64,000 bases of DNA, taken from NCBI GenBank assembly GCA_937132065.1, contig CAKZNT010000013.1, positions 1 to 64,000 of the forward strand. Direction: 5' to 3'. A model generated the notes under the pieces. The model was not told where the DNA came from and searched no databases. It saw nothing but the letters and a program-made list of their open reading frames with translations. Positions 20,366-29,425 of the stretch are shown in pieces; position 1 is the stretch's first letter, and the number at the start of each line of letters is the position of its first letter. Source of the stretch: an uncultured Loktanella sp. GTDB taxonomy: Bacteria > Pseudomonadota > Alphaproteobacteria > Rhodobacterales > Rhodobacteraceae. A program made the translations under genes and the position numbers.

Positions 20366-21669
20366 CGTGCTTCGGCCTCAAGTCCGGGATATTTAAGAGC
20401 AAGGGTGATCCCGCGCACGATAAAGCTGATCAGCAGCCCCATCCAAAGCCCGTGATTGCCAAACAGCGCCATGAGCGGAATGACGGCAGCAAAGTAAACG
20501 ACTGCCGAGATCACCATCATATTGCGCATGTCGCGGGTGCGTGTGGCGCCAATGAAAATTCCGTCAAACATCCATGACGCGACCCCGACAACCGGCGCGG
20601 CAATCATATAAGGCAAGTAATTTCGCGCGACCTCACGCACCTCGGGCGCTGTGGTCATAATGTCGATTATGCTTGAGCCAAACAGCGCGAACGCCGCCGC
20701 CAACCCCACACAGATCGCGAGCCCCCAGCCGCTTGTCAAAATCGCGCCGCGTCGCAAGCGCGCGATGTTCTTGGCGCCCAGCGCCTGCCCGACAAGGCTC
20801 TCCGCAGCCGCAGCAAACCCGTCCAGCGCATAGGCTGTCACATGCAGAAATTGCAGCAAGATTTGGTTTGCCGCAAGTTGCACATCTCCAAAATCTGCGC
20901 CCCAAAACAAAAAGCTGACGAAAATCGCCTGCAACAGGACCGAGCGCACAAGGATATCAGTGTTCACCACAGCCATCCGCGTTAGTCGCGCGCGATCGAA
21001 TACGCGCACCTTGTCGCGCCAAGCCGAGCCTGCGAATGCATCACGACAAAGCCATAGGCCAAGCGCAAGGCCACTCCATTCCGCAAGAAATGTAGCCCAT
21101 CCAACACCAGCCACGCCAAAGTCAAAGTGCAGCACAAATAGAATGTCCAGCCCGATGTTCGTGCCGTTCATGAGCACCTGCACTGCAAAGACGGCACGCG
21201 TGCGTTCTTGCGCGATAAGCCAGCCGATGATGCCGTAAAGGCCAATGGTTGCGGGGGCCGACCAGACACGGATGCCCATATAGCTGCGGGCGAGCGCCTC
21301 GACCTCTGCGCTGGCGGGGGATACCTTGAACGCCAGCCAGAACAGGGGTATTTGCCCCAAGATCATCAGCGCGCCAGCGGCAAACCCGATCAAGAGCGAG
21401 CGCGAGAGCAAAGCCGCGACCTCGTCTTGATCATTTGCACCTGTCGCCTGCGCGGTTAGCCCGGCCGTGCCCATGCGCAGGAACCCGAAAATCCAGTAAA
21501 ACGCAGTCAGAATAATCGCACCGATCCCGACAGCGCCAATCGGGGCCGCTTCGCCTAACTGGCCGACGACGCCTGTATCAACAACACCAAGGATCGGAAC
21601 CGTGGCATTGGACAGCACAATCGGGAGCGCAATCTGCAAGACCCGCTTGTGCGTCAGCGCATTAGCCAT
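20362..21669 (-). CDS. MATE family efflux transporter
   Basis: 12-TM protein; LPIVLSNATVPILGVVDTGVVGQLGEAAPIGAVGIG. Confidence 0.9.
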   Translation of the reverse strand: MANALTHKRVLQIALPIVLSNATVPILGVVDTGVVGQLGEAAPIGAVGIGAIILTAFYWIFGFLRMGTAGLTAQATGANDQDEVAALLSRSLLIGFAAGALMILGQIPLFWLAFKVSPASAEVEALARSYMGIRVWSAPATIGLYGIIGWLIAQERTRAVFAVQVLMNGTNIGLDILFVLHFDFGVAGVGWATFLAEWSGLALGLWLCRDAFAGSAWRDKVRVFDRARLTRMAVVNTDILVRSVLLQAIFVSFLFWGADFGDVQLAANQILLQFLHVTAYALDGFAAAAESLVGQALGAKNIARLRRGAILTSGWGLAICVGLAAAFALFGSSIIDIMTTAPEVREVARNYLPYMIAAPVVGVASWMFDGIFIGATRTRDMRNMMVISAVVYFAAVIPLMALFGNHGLWMGLLISFIVRGITLALKYPGLEAEAR

Positions 21670-22156
21670 CGCGTGACGGCATTAGAAAATGTCCCGTTGC
21701 TTGTGCAAACATGCGGGAACGATTGTCTTGCCAACCTTCGACATGCACCGAGGCATAGCGACGACCTGATCTGTTCACCCGCGCGCGCGCATATGCGTCA
21801 CGCGGCAGGCCAGAGCGCAGGTAATCAACAGTAAAGTCGATGGTCTTGGGAAGCAAAATTGCATTGCTATCATCAATGATCTTGCCCGCCTCCATGTCCT
21901 CCCAAGTCATCGCCCACGACAATTCAATGATTGCGGCGACCTCAAGGAAGGCTGCCGTGGCGCCCCCATGCAACGCTGGCAGCATCGGGTTTCCAATATT
22001 GCGCTCGGCATAGGGCATAACGGCAGTTAATTCGTCGCCGTGGCGTTCGAACACGATCCCGAGAAAACCGATATAGGGCACGCGCGACACCAGATTTTGC
22101 AAGGCCGCATCACGGCGTTGCTTGACGATCTGAACGGGTTCCGGACGCTTGGCCAT
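21662..22156 (-). CDS. PaaI-like hotdog thioesterase (copy 1)
   Basis: GNPMLPALHGGATAAFLEVAAIIEL...DFTVDYLRSGLPRDAYARARV. Confidence 0.85.
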   Translation of the reverse strand: MAKRPEPVQIVKQRRDAALQNLVSRVPYIGFLGIVFERHGDELTAVMPYAERNIGNPMLPALHGGATAAFLEVAAIIELSWAMTWEDMEAGKIIDDSNAILLPKTIDFTVDYLRSGLPRDAYARARVNRSGRRYASVHVEGWQDNRSRMFAQATGHFLMPSRDG

Positions 22157-22599
22157 TATTGCGACCCTCCCTTGCTGATCGTGAATGCGCCGGTTGCGGT
22201 TGCGACCGGCCGGTCGGTGTCTTCGTCGGTCGCGGTTGCCCGTATAAACGCAACAGAGCGGGTCACATGATAACACTCCGCAGTCGCGGTGATCGTCTGT
22301 CCCGGCTTTGCAGAGCGCATGTAGTCGATGCGCAGATCAATCGTTGCTGTGCCCATCGGACCGCTTGGATGCGCCATCACAGCAGCACCCGAACATGTAT
22401 CCATCAAGGCCGATACGGCCCCACCATGAATCACCCCAGTTTCAGGGTCACCAATCAGCCGTTCATCATAGCCCATCGTGATAGTCGCACGCCCGTCACC
22501 GATTTGGGTCACCTGCATACCAAGCTCGCGCGCATGTGGAATAGCCTCGATAAACTTGCGTGCAATTAGCTCTTGGCGGGCCTTGGTTTCGTCAGACAT
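22156..22599 (-). CDS. PaaI-like hotdog thioesterase (copy 2)
   Basis: [27 protein letters not shown]...[27 protein letters not shown]. Confidence 0.88.
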   Translation of the reverse strand: MSDETKARQELIARKFIEAIPHARELGMQVTQIGDGRATITMGYDERLIGDPETGVIHGGAVSALMDTCSGAAVMAHPSGPMGTATIDLRIDYMRSAKPGQTITATAECYHVTRSVAFIRATATDEDTDRPVATATGAFTISKGGSQ

Positions 22600-22666
22600 A
22601 GATTGCTCCAAATATTTGGGCCAACTTGCCACTTGCCCCGCGAACTGCAAGTGCTATATCTGCAAT

Positions 22667-22681
22667 TGAGAATTATTCGCA
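22667..22681. promoter_or_regulatory. Fur-family-like operator, 7-1-7 inverted repeat
   Basis: TGAGAAT-T-ATTCGCA, 6 of 7 arm positions symmetric, 17 bp upstream of the start of 22698..23837. Confidence 0.5.
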
Positions 22682-22697
22682 TTAAGGCAGTATCACC

Positions 22698-23837
22698 ATG
22701 GACGCGTCCACAAACATGACATCCGACAGCCCTATCAGGCGGCTCGGCCCTTTCCGGCCAAAGCGGTTGTTTATCGCATTGATCGTGCTTGCGCTTGCAA
22801 TTGCGCCAGGGACTTTGGGTGCGTTGACCCGCAGCCTGATGATCGACGCTTACACACAGGTATCTGTCTTTGTGGCTGCAACGTTCCTGTTGTTTTACGG
22901 CGCGGAACGGGTGTTCAAGTTTGATATCGGAGACGCGCTGCGCAATGCAAAAGGCTGGCAAGTGCCCCTCGCCTCCCTTCTAGGCGCAACGCCTGGATGT
23001 GGGGGCGCGGTGATCGTTGTCGCGGCTTACTCCTCTGGCAATGTCGGATTTGGCGCGGTTGTGGCGGCGCTCACGGCGACAATGGGCGATGCGGCCTTCT
23101 TGTTGATCGCGACCCGCCCCGATGCAGCCCTTGTTGTGTTGCCCCTCTCGCTCGCCGTTGGGGTGCTGTCAGGCTATATCGTCGACAGGTTCTCGAAGGC
23201 TGACTTTCAATCGGATGCAAAGGGCGACTGCGAACTTGCCCCGCTCGTCGGGCGCACCCGCAAGCGCGACCTGCTCGCACTTGCAATCGCGATTCCAGGC
23301 TTGGTGATTGGTATCACCCAGCTTACGGGCGCGGATGTCTACGAGGTCTGGGGGCAATTGCCGATCTATGTCGGGATTTCTGGCGTTGCGGTCAGCCTTA
23401 CCATTTGGTCCGTGTCCACGGTGCAAGCGATGACCAACACCAAAGACAGCCCCGTAACACGCATGGCCGAAGAAACCGCGTTCATCACAATCTGGGTGCT
23501 CGGTGCTTATTTGGGCTATGACTACATTGTAGAGTTTGGCGGATTTGACCTCGAGTCCCTGTTCAAAACCTATGGGCCAATCCTCCCGTTGATGGGTGTG
23601 TTGATTGGCCTGATCCCGGGGTGCGGACCGCAGGTCTTGGTGACAACGCTCTACATTAACGGACTTGTGCCCTTCGCTGCCCTCATGGGGAATGCTGTTT
23701 CCAACGATGGTGACGCCCTCTTTCCGGCGATTGCGCTGAACCCGAAAGCCGCGGTCTGGGCCACGATCTATTCGACGGTTCCAGCGATCATTCTGGCTTA
23801 CGGGTTTTACCTGTTTGCACCGAACTTCATGAACTAA
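22698..23837 (+). CDS. Multi-TM putative manganese/heavy-metal exporter
   Basis: Polytopic protein with duplicated GATPGCGGAVIV...GLIPGCGPQVLVTTLYINGLVPFAALMGNAVSNDGDALFPAIAL motifs. Confidence 0.7.
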   Translation: MDASTNMTSDSPIRRLGPFRPKRLFIALIVLALAIAPGTLGALTRSLMIDAYTQVSVFVAATFLLFYGAERVFKFDIGDALRNAKGWQVPLASLLGATPGCGGAVIVVAAYSSGNVGFGAVVAALTATMGDAAFLLIATRPDAALVVLPLSLAVGVLSGYIVDRFSKADFQSDAKGDCELAPLVGRTRKRDLLALAIAIPGLVIGITQLTGADVYEVWGQLPIYVGISGVAVSLTIWSVSTVQAMTNTKDSPVTRMAEETAFITIWVLGAYLGYDYIVEFGGFDLESLFKTYGPILPLMGVLIGLIPGCGPQVLVTTLYINGLVPFAALMGNAVSNDGDALFPAIALNPKAAVWATIYSTVPAIILAYGFYLFAPNFMN

Positions 23838-23892
23838 TGCGCATTGCTCCTTGGCCCCTGCCACGCTAGGTTGAGAGGACGAGGAGCCCGCC

Positions 23893-24267
23893 ATGACCGA
23901 TATCCGCCTGTCATTCAAAGAGATGTGCGCCAAATTTGACGTCACACCGCGCACGCTGCGCTACTATGAATACATCGAGTTGCTTCATCCCGAAAAAGAA
24001 GGACGGTCGCGGTTTTATGGCTCGCGCGAGCTTGCGCGGATGACACTGATCTTGCGAGGGCGTCGGTTCGGATTCTCACTTGAAGACATTCGACAATGGC
24101 TTTTGATCTACGAAAACGAGGGAAATGAAGCCCAGATGACGCAATGGGTCACCCTTGCTGACAAACAAATTGTCGAATTGGTCGAGCAGCAAAAGCAATT
24201 GCAAGAGACTCTGGCAGAGCTAACCGCATTGCGCGACCTGACAACAAAGCAACTTAACGAAAACTAA
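23893..24267 (+). CDS. MerR family transcriptional regulator (copy 1)
   Basis: MCAKFDVTPRTLRYYEYIELLHPEKEGRSRFYGSRELARMTLILRGRRFGFSLEDI. Confidence 0.92.
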   Translation: MTDIRLSFKEMCAKFDVTPRTLRYYEYIELLHPEKEGRSRFYGSRELARMTLILRGRRFGFSLEDIRQWLLIYENEGNEAQMTQWVTLADKQIVELVEQQKQLQETLAELTALRDLTTKQLNEN

Positions 24268-24408
24268 AATCTCCCCAAAACCCTTATTTTACGGGGAAAA
24301 ACGGGAAAAACTTGTCATATTTGGGCAAGCGTAATTTTGCGAACATTGCGTATGACCCTGCGTCACCTTTGCTTACCTTTCGTCAGCCAAAAAATGACGC
24401 CACGTATC

Positions 24409-24424
24409 ATTACGTTAACGTCAA
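24409..24424. promoter_or_regulatory. LiuR-like MerR operator
   Basis: ATTACGTTAACGTCAA with perfect 10-bp palindrome ACGTTAACGT, upstream of MerR copy 2. Confidence 0.5.
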
Positions 24425-24495
24425 TTTGTCTTGTATGGTGATAACTGAACTCGCAAGTGCTTGGGATCACGCCACGCATGAATGGGAAACAAGTT

Positions 24496-24882
24496 ATGAC
24501 GACTGAAACAATGAACATCCGCGATATGTGCGCCGCATTTGATGTGACGCCACGCACGCTGCGCTTTTACGAGGCCAAGGAATTGCTATTTCCGGTGCGT
24601 GAAGGACAGCGCCGCCTGTTCACCAAGCGCGACCGCGCACGACTGAAGCTGATCCTGCGCGGCAAGCGCTTCGGGTTCAGCTTGGAAGAAATCCGCCAGC
24701 TGCTCGACCTTTATCACATGGACGACAGCCAGCTGACCCAGCTCTCCAAGACCCTCACTCTTGCCGAGCGTCACCTTGCCGATATGGAAGCCCAGAAAGT
24801 TGAACTGGACGAAGCTATTGGCGAGTTAAAAGGCCAAATGAAATGGGCGACCGACAAGCTCGCCTCACTTGAGGCCCGCTAG
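24496..24882 (+). CDS. MerR family transcriptional regulator (copy 2)
   Basis: MNIRDMCAAFDVTPRTLRFYEAKELLFPVREGQRRLFTKRDRARLKLILRGKRFGFSLEEI; start could be 24457. Confidence 0.9.
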   Translation: MTTETMNIRDMCAAFDVTPRTLRFYEAKELLFPVREGQRRLFTKRDRARLKLILRGKRFGFSLEEIRQLLDLYHMDDSQLTQLSKTLTLAERHLADMEAQKVELDEAIGELKGQMKWATDKLASLEAR

Positions 24883-24927
24883 CCCCCTCGCCCACCGTTA
24901 ACCAATCTCACAAGAAAGAGCCAACGC

Positions 24928-26706
24928 ATGCCGATCTACAACGCCCCCGCAAAAGACCTGCAATTTGTTCTGCACAATCTTCTGAAAGTATCCGAGCAAG
25001 ATATCGAGGGATACGCCGACCTTGAAGCTGACTTTACCGGTGCGGTCATCGAGGAAGCAGGCAAGATCGCAACAAACGTTTTGGCCCCGCTCAATGCCGT
25101 TGGCGACAAAGAGGGCTGCGTGCTTGAGAACGGTGTCGTGCGCACGCCAAAGGGTTTTCAAGAAGCTTTCGACCAGATGCGCGATGGCGGATGGACTGCG
25201 CTTGACTGTGATCCGGCTTACGGCGGCCAAGGCTTGCCCTATGTGATGAACACTGCGGCGCAGGAACCGTTTGTGTCCTCCAACATGGCGTTCAACATGT
25301 ATCAAGGGCTAACCCATGGCGCATACTCCGCGATTAACGTGCACGGCTCCGACGAGCTAAAGGAAAAGTTTCTGCCCAAGATGGTCACATGTGAATGGAC
25401 CGGCACGATGAACCTGACCGAGCCGCACTGTGGCACGGATCTGGGCTTGATGCGCACGAAGGCCGTGCCGCAAGAGAACGGCACATACAAGATTTCTGGC
25501 CAGAAGATTTTCATCTCGGCTGGTGATCACGACATGGCTGACAACATCATCCACCTCGTTCTGGCCAAAATTCCAGGTGGGCCTGACGGGATCAAAGGGG
25601 TGTCTCTCTTTATCGTGCCAAAGTTCATCGTCAATGAGGACGGCTCGCTTGGGGACCGCAACGGCGTTTCGGTTGGCAAAATCGAAGAAAAGATGGGCAT
25701 CCACGGCAATTCGACCTGTGTGATGGATTACGACGATGCTGAAGGTTACCTTTTGGGCACAGAGCACAAAGGTATGCGCGCCATGTTCGTTATGATGAAC
25801 GAAGCGCGCCTTGGCGTCGGACTGCAAGGCTACGCACAGGCGGAAGCGGCTTACCAAAACGCGGTTGCCTATGCCAACGACCGACTGCAAGGGCGCGCTG
25901 TTACGGGTGTCGAAAATCCCGATGGGCCTGCCGATCCACTGATCGTTCACCCAGACATCCGCCGCAACCTGATGGAACAAAAGTCGTTCATTGAAGGGGC
26001 GCGTGCGCTGACACTTTGGGGTGCGAACCTGATTGACCGCGCGCACCGTAACAAGGACGCGGACGCCGATGGCCTCGTGTCTCTGCTAACGCCTGTCATC
26101 AAGGGTTTTCAAACCGACAAAGGCTTTGAATATGCCGTTGCAGCCCAGCAAGTGTTCGGTGGCCACGGTTATATCGAAGAAACAGGCGTGTCCCAATTCG
26201 CGCGCGATGCGCGGATCGCGATGATCTATGAGGGCGCGAATGGCGTGCAGGCGCTTGACCTCGTGGGGCGCAAGCTGGCGCAGGACGGCGGCAAGCACGT
26301 CATGGCGTTCTTTGAAATGATCAAGACATTCATCAAAGAAAATGAAGGCAATGAGGCGCTCAAGGCCGACTTCCTTGACCCGCTGAAAGCAGCATCAAAG
26401 GATCTGCAGGCCGCGGGTATGTATTTCATGCAAAACGGCATGACGAACCCGAACAATGCGCTGTCAGGGTCTTATGACTTCATGCACATGATGGGGCATG
26501 TTTGCCTTGGCTTGATGTGGGCAAAAATGGGCAAAGCCGCGATGGAAGCTCTTGAGGCTGGCGCCGACGACAAGGCATTTTATGAAACCAAGATTGCCAC
26601 AGGCCGTTATTACATGGCGCGCCAATTGCCAACAACGGCGATGCATCTGGCGCGGATCAATACGGGCGCGGATACGGTGATGGCCCTCGACGCTGATCAG
26701 TTCTAA
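24928..26706 (+). CDS. Acyl-CoA dehydrogenase with C-terminal extension
   Basis: [42 protein letters not shown]...[23 protein letters not shown]. Confidence 0.95.
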   Translation: MPIYNAPAKDLQFVLHNLLKVSEQDIEGYADLEADFTGAVIEEAGKIATNVLAPLNAVGDKEGCVLENGVVRTPKGFQEAFDQMRDGGWTALDCDPAYGGQGLPYVMNTAAQEPFVSSNMAFNMYQGLTHGAYSAINVHGSDELKEKFLPKMVTCEWTGTMNLTEPHCGTDLGLMRTKAVPQENGTYKISGQKIFISAGDHDMADNIIHLVLAKIPGGPDGIKGVSLFIVPKFIVNEDGSLGDRNGVSVGKIEEKMGIHGNSTCVMDYDDAEGYLLGTEHKGMRAMFVMMNEARLGVGLQGYAQAEAAYQNAVAYANDRLQGRAVTGVENPDGPADPLIVHPDIRRNLMEQKSFIEGARALTLWGANLIDRAHRNKDADADGLVSLLTPVIKGFQTDKGFEYAVAAQQVFGGHGYIEETGVSQFARDARIAMIYEGANGVQALDLVGRKLAQDGGKHVMAFFEMIKTFIKENEGNEALKADFLDPLKAASKDLQAAGMYFMQNGMTNPNNALSGSYDFMHMMGHVCLGLMWAKMGKAAMEALEAGADDKAFYETKIATGRYYMARQLPTTAMHLARINTGADTVMALDADQF

Positions 26707-26713
26707 GCCCATG

Positions 26714-26734
26714 ATGGGTTAAAACCCATCCTAC
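26714..26734. repeat. 21-bp palindromic dispersed repeat, copy A
   Basis: ATGGGTTAAAACCCATCCTAC; identical 21-mer at 49503..49523. Confidence 0.85.
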
Positions 26735-26752
26735 AAAGTTGAGGACGACAAC

Positions 26753-26965
26753 ATGCCAAAGCGCCTGCGATTAACCCGCCGTTTCCCCGTTGCTATGACG
26801 GAGGACGGGTATCGCAGGCTCAAGCGCTTTGCTGCTGAAAGCCAGTTGGACGAAGGGGAGGCTTTGTCGTTCTTGTTTGAAAACTTCAATTCGGTGATTA
26901 ACGAGGACACGTTCGGGCAAAGACTGCGCATGTTCCAAAATGAACTGGAGGCCCGCAAGCGGTAA
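26753..26965 (+). CDS. Small conserved protein, RHH-like, 70 aa
   Basis: MPKRLRLTRRFPVAMTEDGYRRLKRFAAESQLDEGEALSFLFENFNSV. Confidence 0.6.
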   Translation: MPKRLRLTRRFPVAMTEDGYRRLKRFAAESQLDEGEALSFLFENFNSVINEDTFGQRLRMFQNELEARKR

Positions 26966-27138
26966 CGATGTGGAAGCAATGCCTTGGGCGTCAATGACGC
27001 GTCAGCCCACAGCGCACTGTTCGTTTGCCACTTCGTGCCTATGTAAAAGGTAATCGCGCGGGCAATTGCCTCGCTTTGTTAGAACAACGCAAAACCAATG
27101 CCTGCACCACAGGTATTTCATCTGGGAGGATGTCCGAT

Positions 27139-27774
27139 ATGACCATGAAGCTGCATTGCTTTGGCGAAAGCGGAAACGCCTATAAGGCCGCCTTAACGCT
27201 GGCCCTTGCTGACCAGAGCTGGGAGCCTGTGTTTGTGGACTTCTTTCAGGGTGCGACCCGCTCTGCCGAATTTCGTGACCTGAACATCATGGGGGAAGTG
27301 CCCGTCTTGGAAGACGGTGACCTGATCCTGACGCAATCGGGGGTCATACAGGACTATATCAGCTCCAAGTCGGGCAAGCTCGGCGGCAAATCCGCCGCAG
27401 AGCGCCGCGAGGTCTTGCGCTGGATGTTCTTTGACAACCACAAAGTCAGCGGCGTTGCGGGGATGTTGCGGTTCCAGATGAACTTCTTGCCCGAGGCCAA
27501 GCGTAATGCTGATGTGATCGGCTTCTTGTCGATGCGCCTCGCGAGTGCGCTCAAGACGATTGACGCTCAACTTGGTCAAACCCCGTTTCTTGCAGGTGAC
27601 AGCCTCACAATCGCTGACATCGCATGCGCGGGCTACCTTTATTACCCCGAGCCGTTCACATTTGATCGCGCCGATTACCCTCATATCAACCGCTGGCTTG
27701 ATGCGATTGCCCAGACCCCCGGTTGGAAACACCCCTACGACCTCATGCCCGGCTCTCCAGCCGATCGCGCCTAA
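27139..27774 (+). CDS. Glutathione S-transferase family protein
   Basis: KLHCFGESGNAYKAALTLALADQSWEPVFVDF...GEVPVLEDGDLILTQSGVIQDYI. Confidence 0.88.
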   Translation: MTMKLHCFGESGNAYKAALTLALADQSWEPVFVDFFQGATRSAEFRDLNIMGEVPVLEDGDLILTQSGVIQDYISSKSGKLGGKSAAERREVLRWMFFDNHKVSGVAGMLRFQMNFLPEAKRNADVIGFLSMRLASALKTIDAQLGQTPFLAGDSLTIADIACAGYLYYPEPFTFDRADYPHINRWLDAIAQTPGWKHPYDLMPGSPADRA

Positions 27775-27785
27775 AGGAGACTACA

Positions 27786-28997
27786 ATGACTGACGCTTAT
27801 ATCTACGACACCGTGCGCACGCCGCGCGGCAAGGGCCGCAAGGACGGATCACTGCATGAAGTGACCTCGGCAAGACTGTCCGCTGGGATCATGAACGCCC
27901 TGAAGGCGCGTAATAACCTTGAAGGGCACGCCGTCGAGGACGTAATCTGGGGCAACGTGACCCAAGTTGGCGAACAAGGCGGCTGCCTTGCACGGACTGC
28001 GGTTCTCGCCTCCGACCTTGACCAATCCATTCCCGGACTCGCAATCAACCGGTTTTGTGCGTCGGGCATGGAGGCTGTGAACCTTGCTGCAAACCAGGTA
28101 AAGGGCGGCGCAGGCGGCGCCTATATCGCAGGCGGCGTCGAGATGATGGGCCGTGTGCCAATGGGGTCTGACGGGGCCGCCATTGCGGTTGACCCAAGCA
28201 TCGCAATGGACACCTACTTTGTCCCGCAGGGTATTTCTGCCGACATTATCGCCACCGAATACGGGTTTAGCCGCGACGACGCCGACAAACTGGCCGTCGA
28301 AAGCCAAAAGCGCGCAGCAGCCGCATGGGCCGACAACCGCTTTGACAAATCTATCGTGCCTGTTCTCGACATTAACGGCCTGCCAATTCTGGACCGGGAC
28401 GAATACATGCGTCCATCGACAGACATGCAATCGCTTGGGGCGCTGAACCCTGCGTTCCAGATGATGGGCGAGGTCATGCCGGGCTTTGATAAAGTCGCGC
28501 TGATGAAATATCCGCACCTCGAAAAGATTAACCACATTCACCACGCGGGCAACTCATCGGGCATCGTCGACGGTGCTGCGGGTATCTTGATTGGCTCCAA
28601 AGAATGGGGCGAGGCAATGGGCCTCAAGCCACGCGCCGTGATCCGCGCAACCGCCAAAATCGGAACCGATCCCACGATCATGCTGACTGGCCCAGTGCCC
28701 GTGACCGAAAAGATCATGGCAGACAGCGGCATGTCGATTTCCGACATCGACCTGTTTGAGGTCAACGAGGCATTTGCCTCCGTTGTGCTGCGGTTCATGC
28801 AGGCCTTTAATGTTGATGCAGACAAGGTGAACGTGAACGGCGGCTCCATCGCGATGGGCCACCCGCTTGGCGCGACCGGGGCGATCATTATCGGCACATT
28901 GCTCGACGAACTCGAGCGCACAGGCAAAGGCACGGGTCTTGCGACCTTGTGCATCGCGTCTGGCATGGGTGCTGCGACAATTATCGAGCGGATCTAA
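27786..28997 (+). CDS. Acetyl-CoA C-acyltransferase (thiolase)
   Basis: YDTVRTPRGKGRKDGSLHEV, NRFCASGMEAVNLAANQV, VNVNGGSIAMGHPLGATGA, CIASGMG. Confidence 0.95.
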   Translation: MTDAYIYDTVRTPRGKGRKDGSLHEVTSARLSAGIMNALKARNNLEGHAVEDVIWGNVTQVGEQGGCLARTAVLASDLDQSIPGLAINRFCASGMEAVNLAANQVKGGAGGAYIAGGVEMMGRVPMGSDGAAIAVDPSIAMDTYFVPQGISADIIATEYGFSRDDADKLAVESQKRAAAAWADNRFDKSIVPVLDINGLPILDRDEYMRPSTDMQSLGALNPAFQMMGEVMPGFDKVALMKYPHLEKINHIHHAGNSSGIVDGAAGILIGSKEWGEAMGLKPRAVIRATAKIGTDPTIMLTGPVPVTEKIMADSGMSISDIDLFEVNEAFASVVLRFMQAFNVDADKVNVNGGSIAMGHPLGATGAIIIGTLLDELERTGKGTGLATLCIASGMGAATIIERI

Positions 28998-29425
28998 TGA
29001 CAGAGGACGAGTTCCAGTCTTTTCTCGACGACATCTCGGAGTGTTTTATCGCTGCGGACTTCCAGCAATGGGCGGACCGCATTGAACTGCCCTTCTCGAT
29101 TGTCACAAAGACCGGGCCCGTCATCTCGTATACGCTTGAAGAATTGCGCGCCGACTTTGATCTCTATTTGCAGGCTTGCGAGAACATGGGTCTGGACACC
29201 GTGTTCCGCACTCCGCTGACCTGCGAAATCTGCGACGATGGATCGGTAATCGCCACCTACCGCACCGAACTTTTGAGCCGCGGCCATCGTATGACCGAAG
29301 CTTTTACATCATCCGCCCTCTTGTCGTCGCGTGACGGTATCTGGCGGATGACAGCAATCTTAAACGCCCGCGGCCACCAATCGTGGACAGGGCATCATCC
29401 CCACAAATCCGGGAGACCGACATGA
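28997..29425 (+). CDS. Conserved hypothetical protein, possibly NTF2/SnoaL-like
   Basis: 142-aa ORF overlapping the thiolase stop (TAATG). Confidence 0.6.
   Translation: MTEDEFQSFLDDISECFIAADFQQWADRIELPFSIVTKTGPVISYTLEELRADFDLYLQACENMGLDTVFRTPLTCEICDDGSVIATYRTELLSRGHRMTEAFTSSALLSSRDGIWRMTAILNARGHQSWTGHHPHKSGRPT

Noticed and set aside
23169-23954. 261-aa minus-strand ORF opposite the metal exporter
   Set aside because: Low-complexity antisense translation spanning two genes, no support.
26988-27003. GCGTCAATGACGC/TGACGCGTCA palindromes upstream of the GST gene
   Set aside because: Short, overlapping and GC-rich; could be chance or a weak terminator, and nothing else supports an operator.
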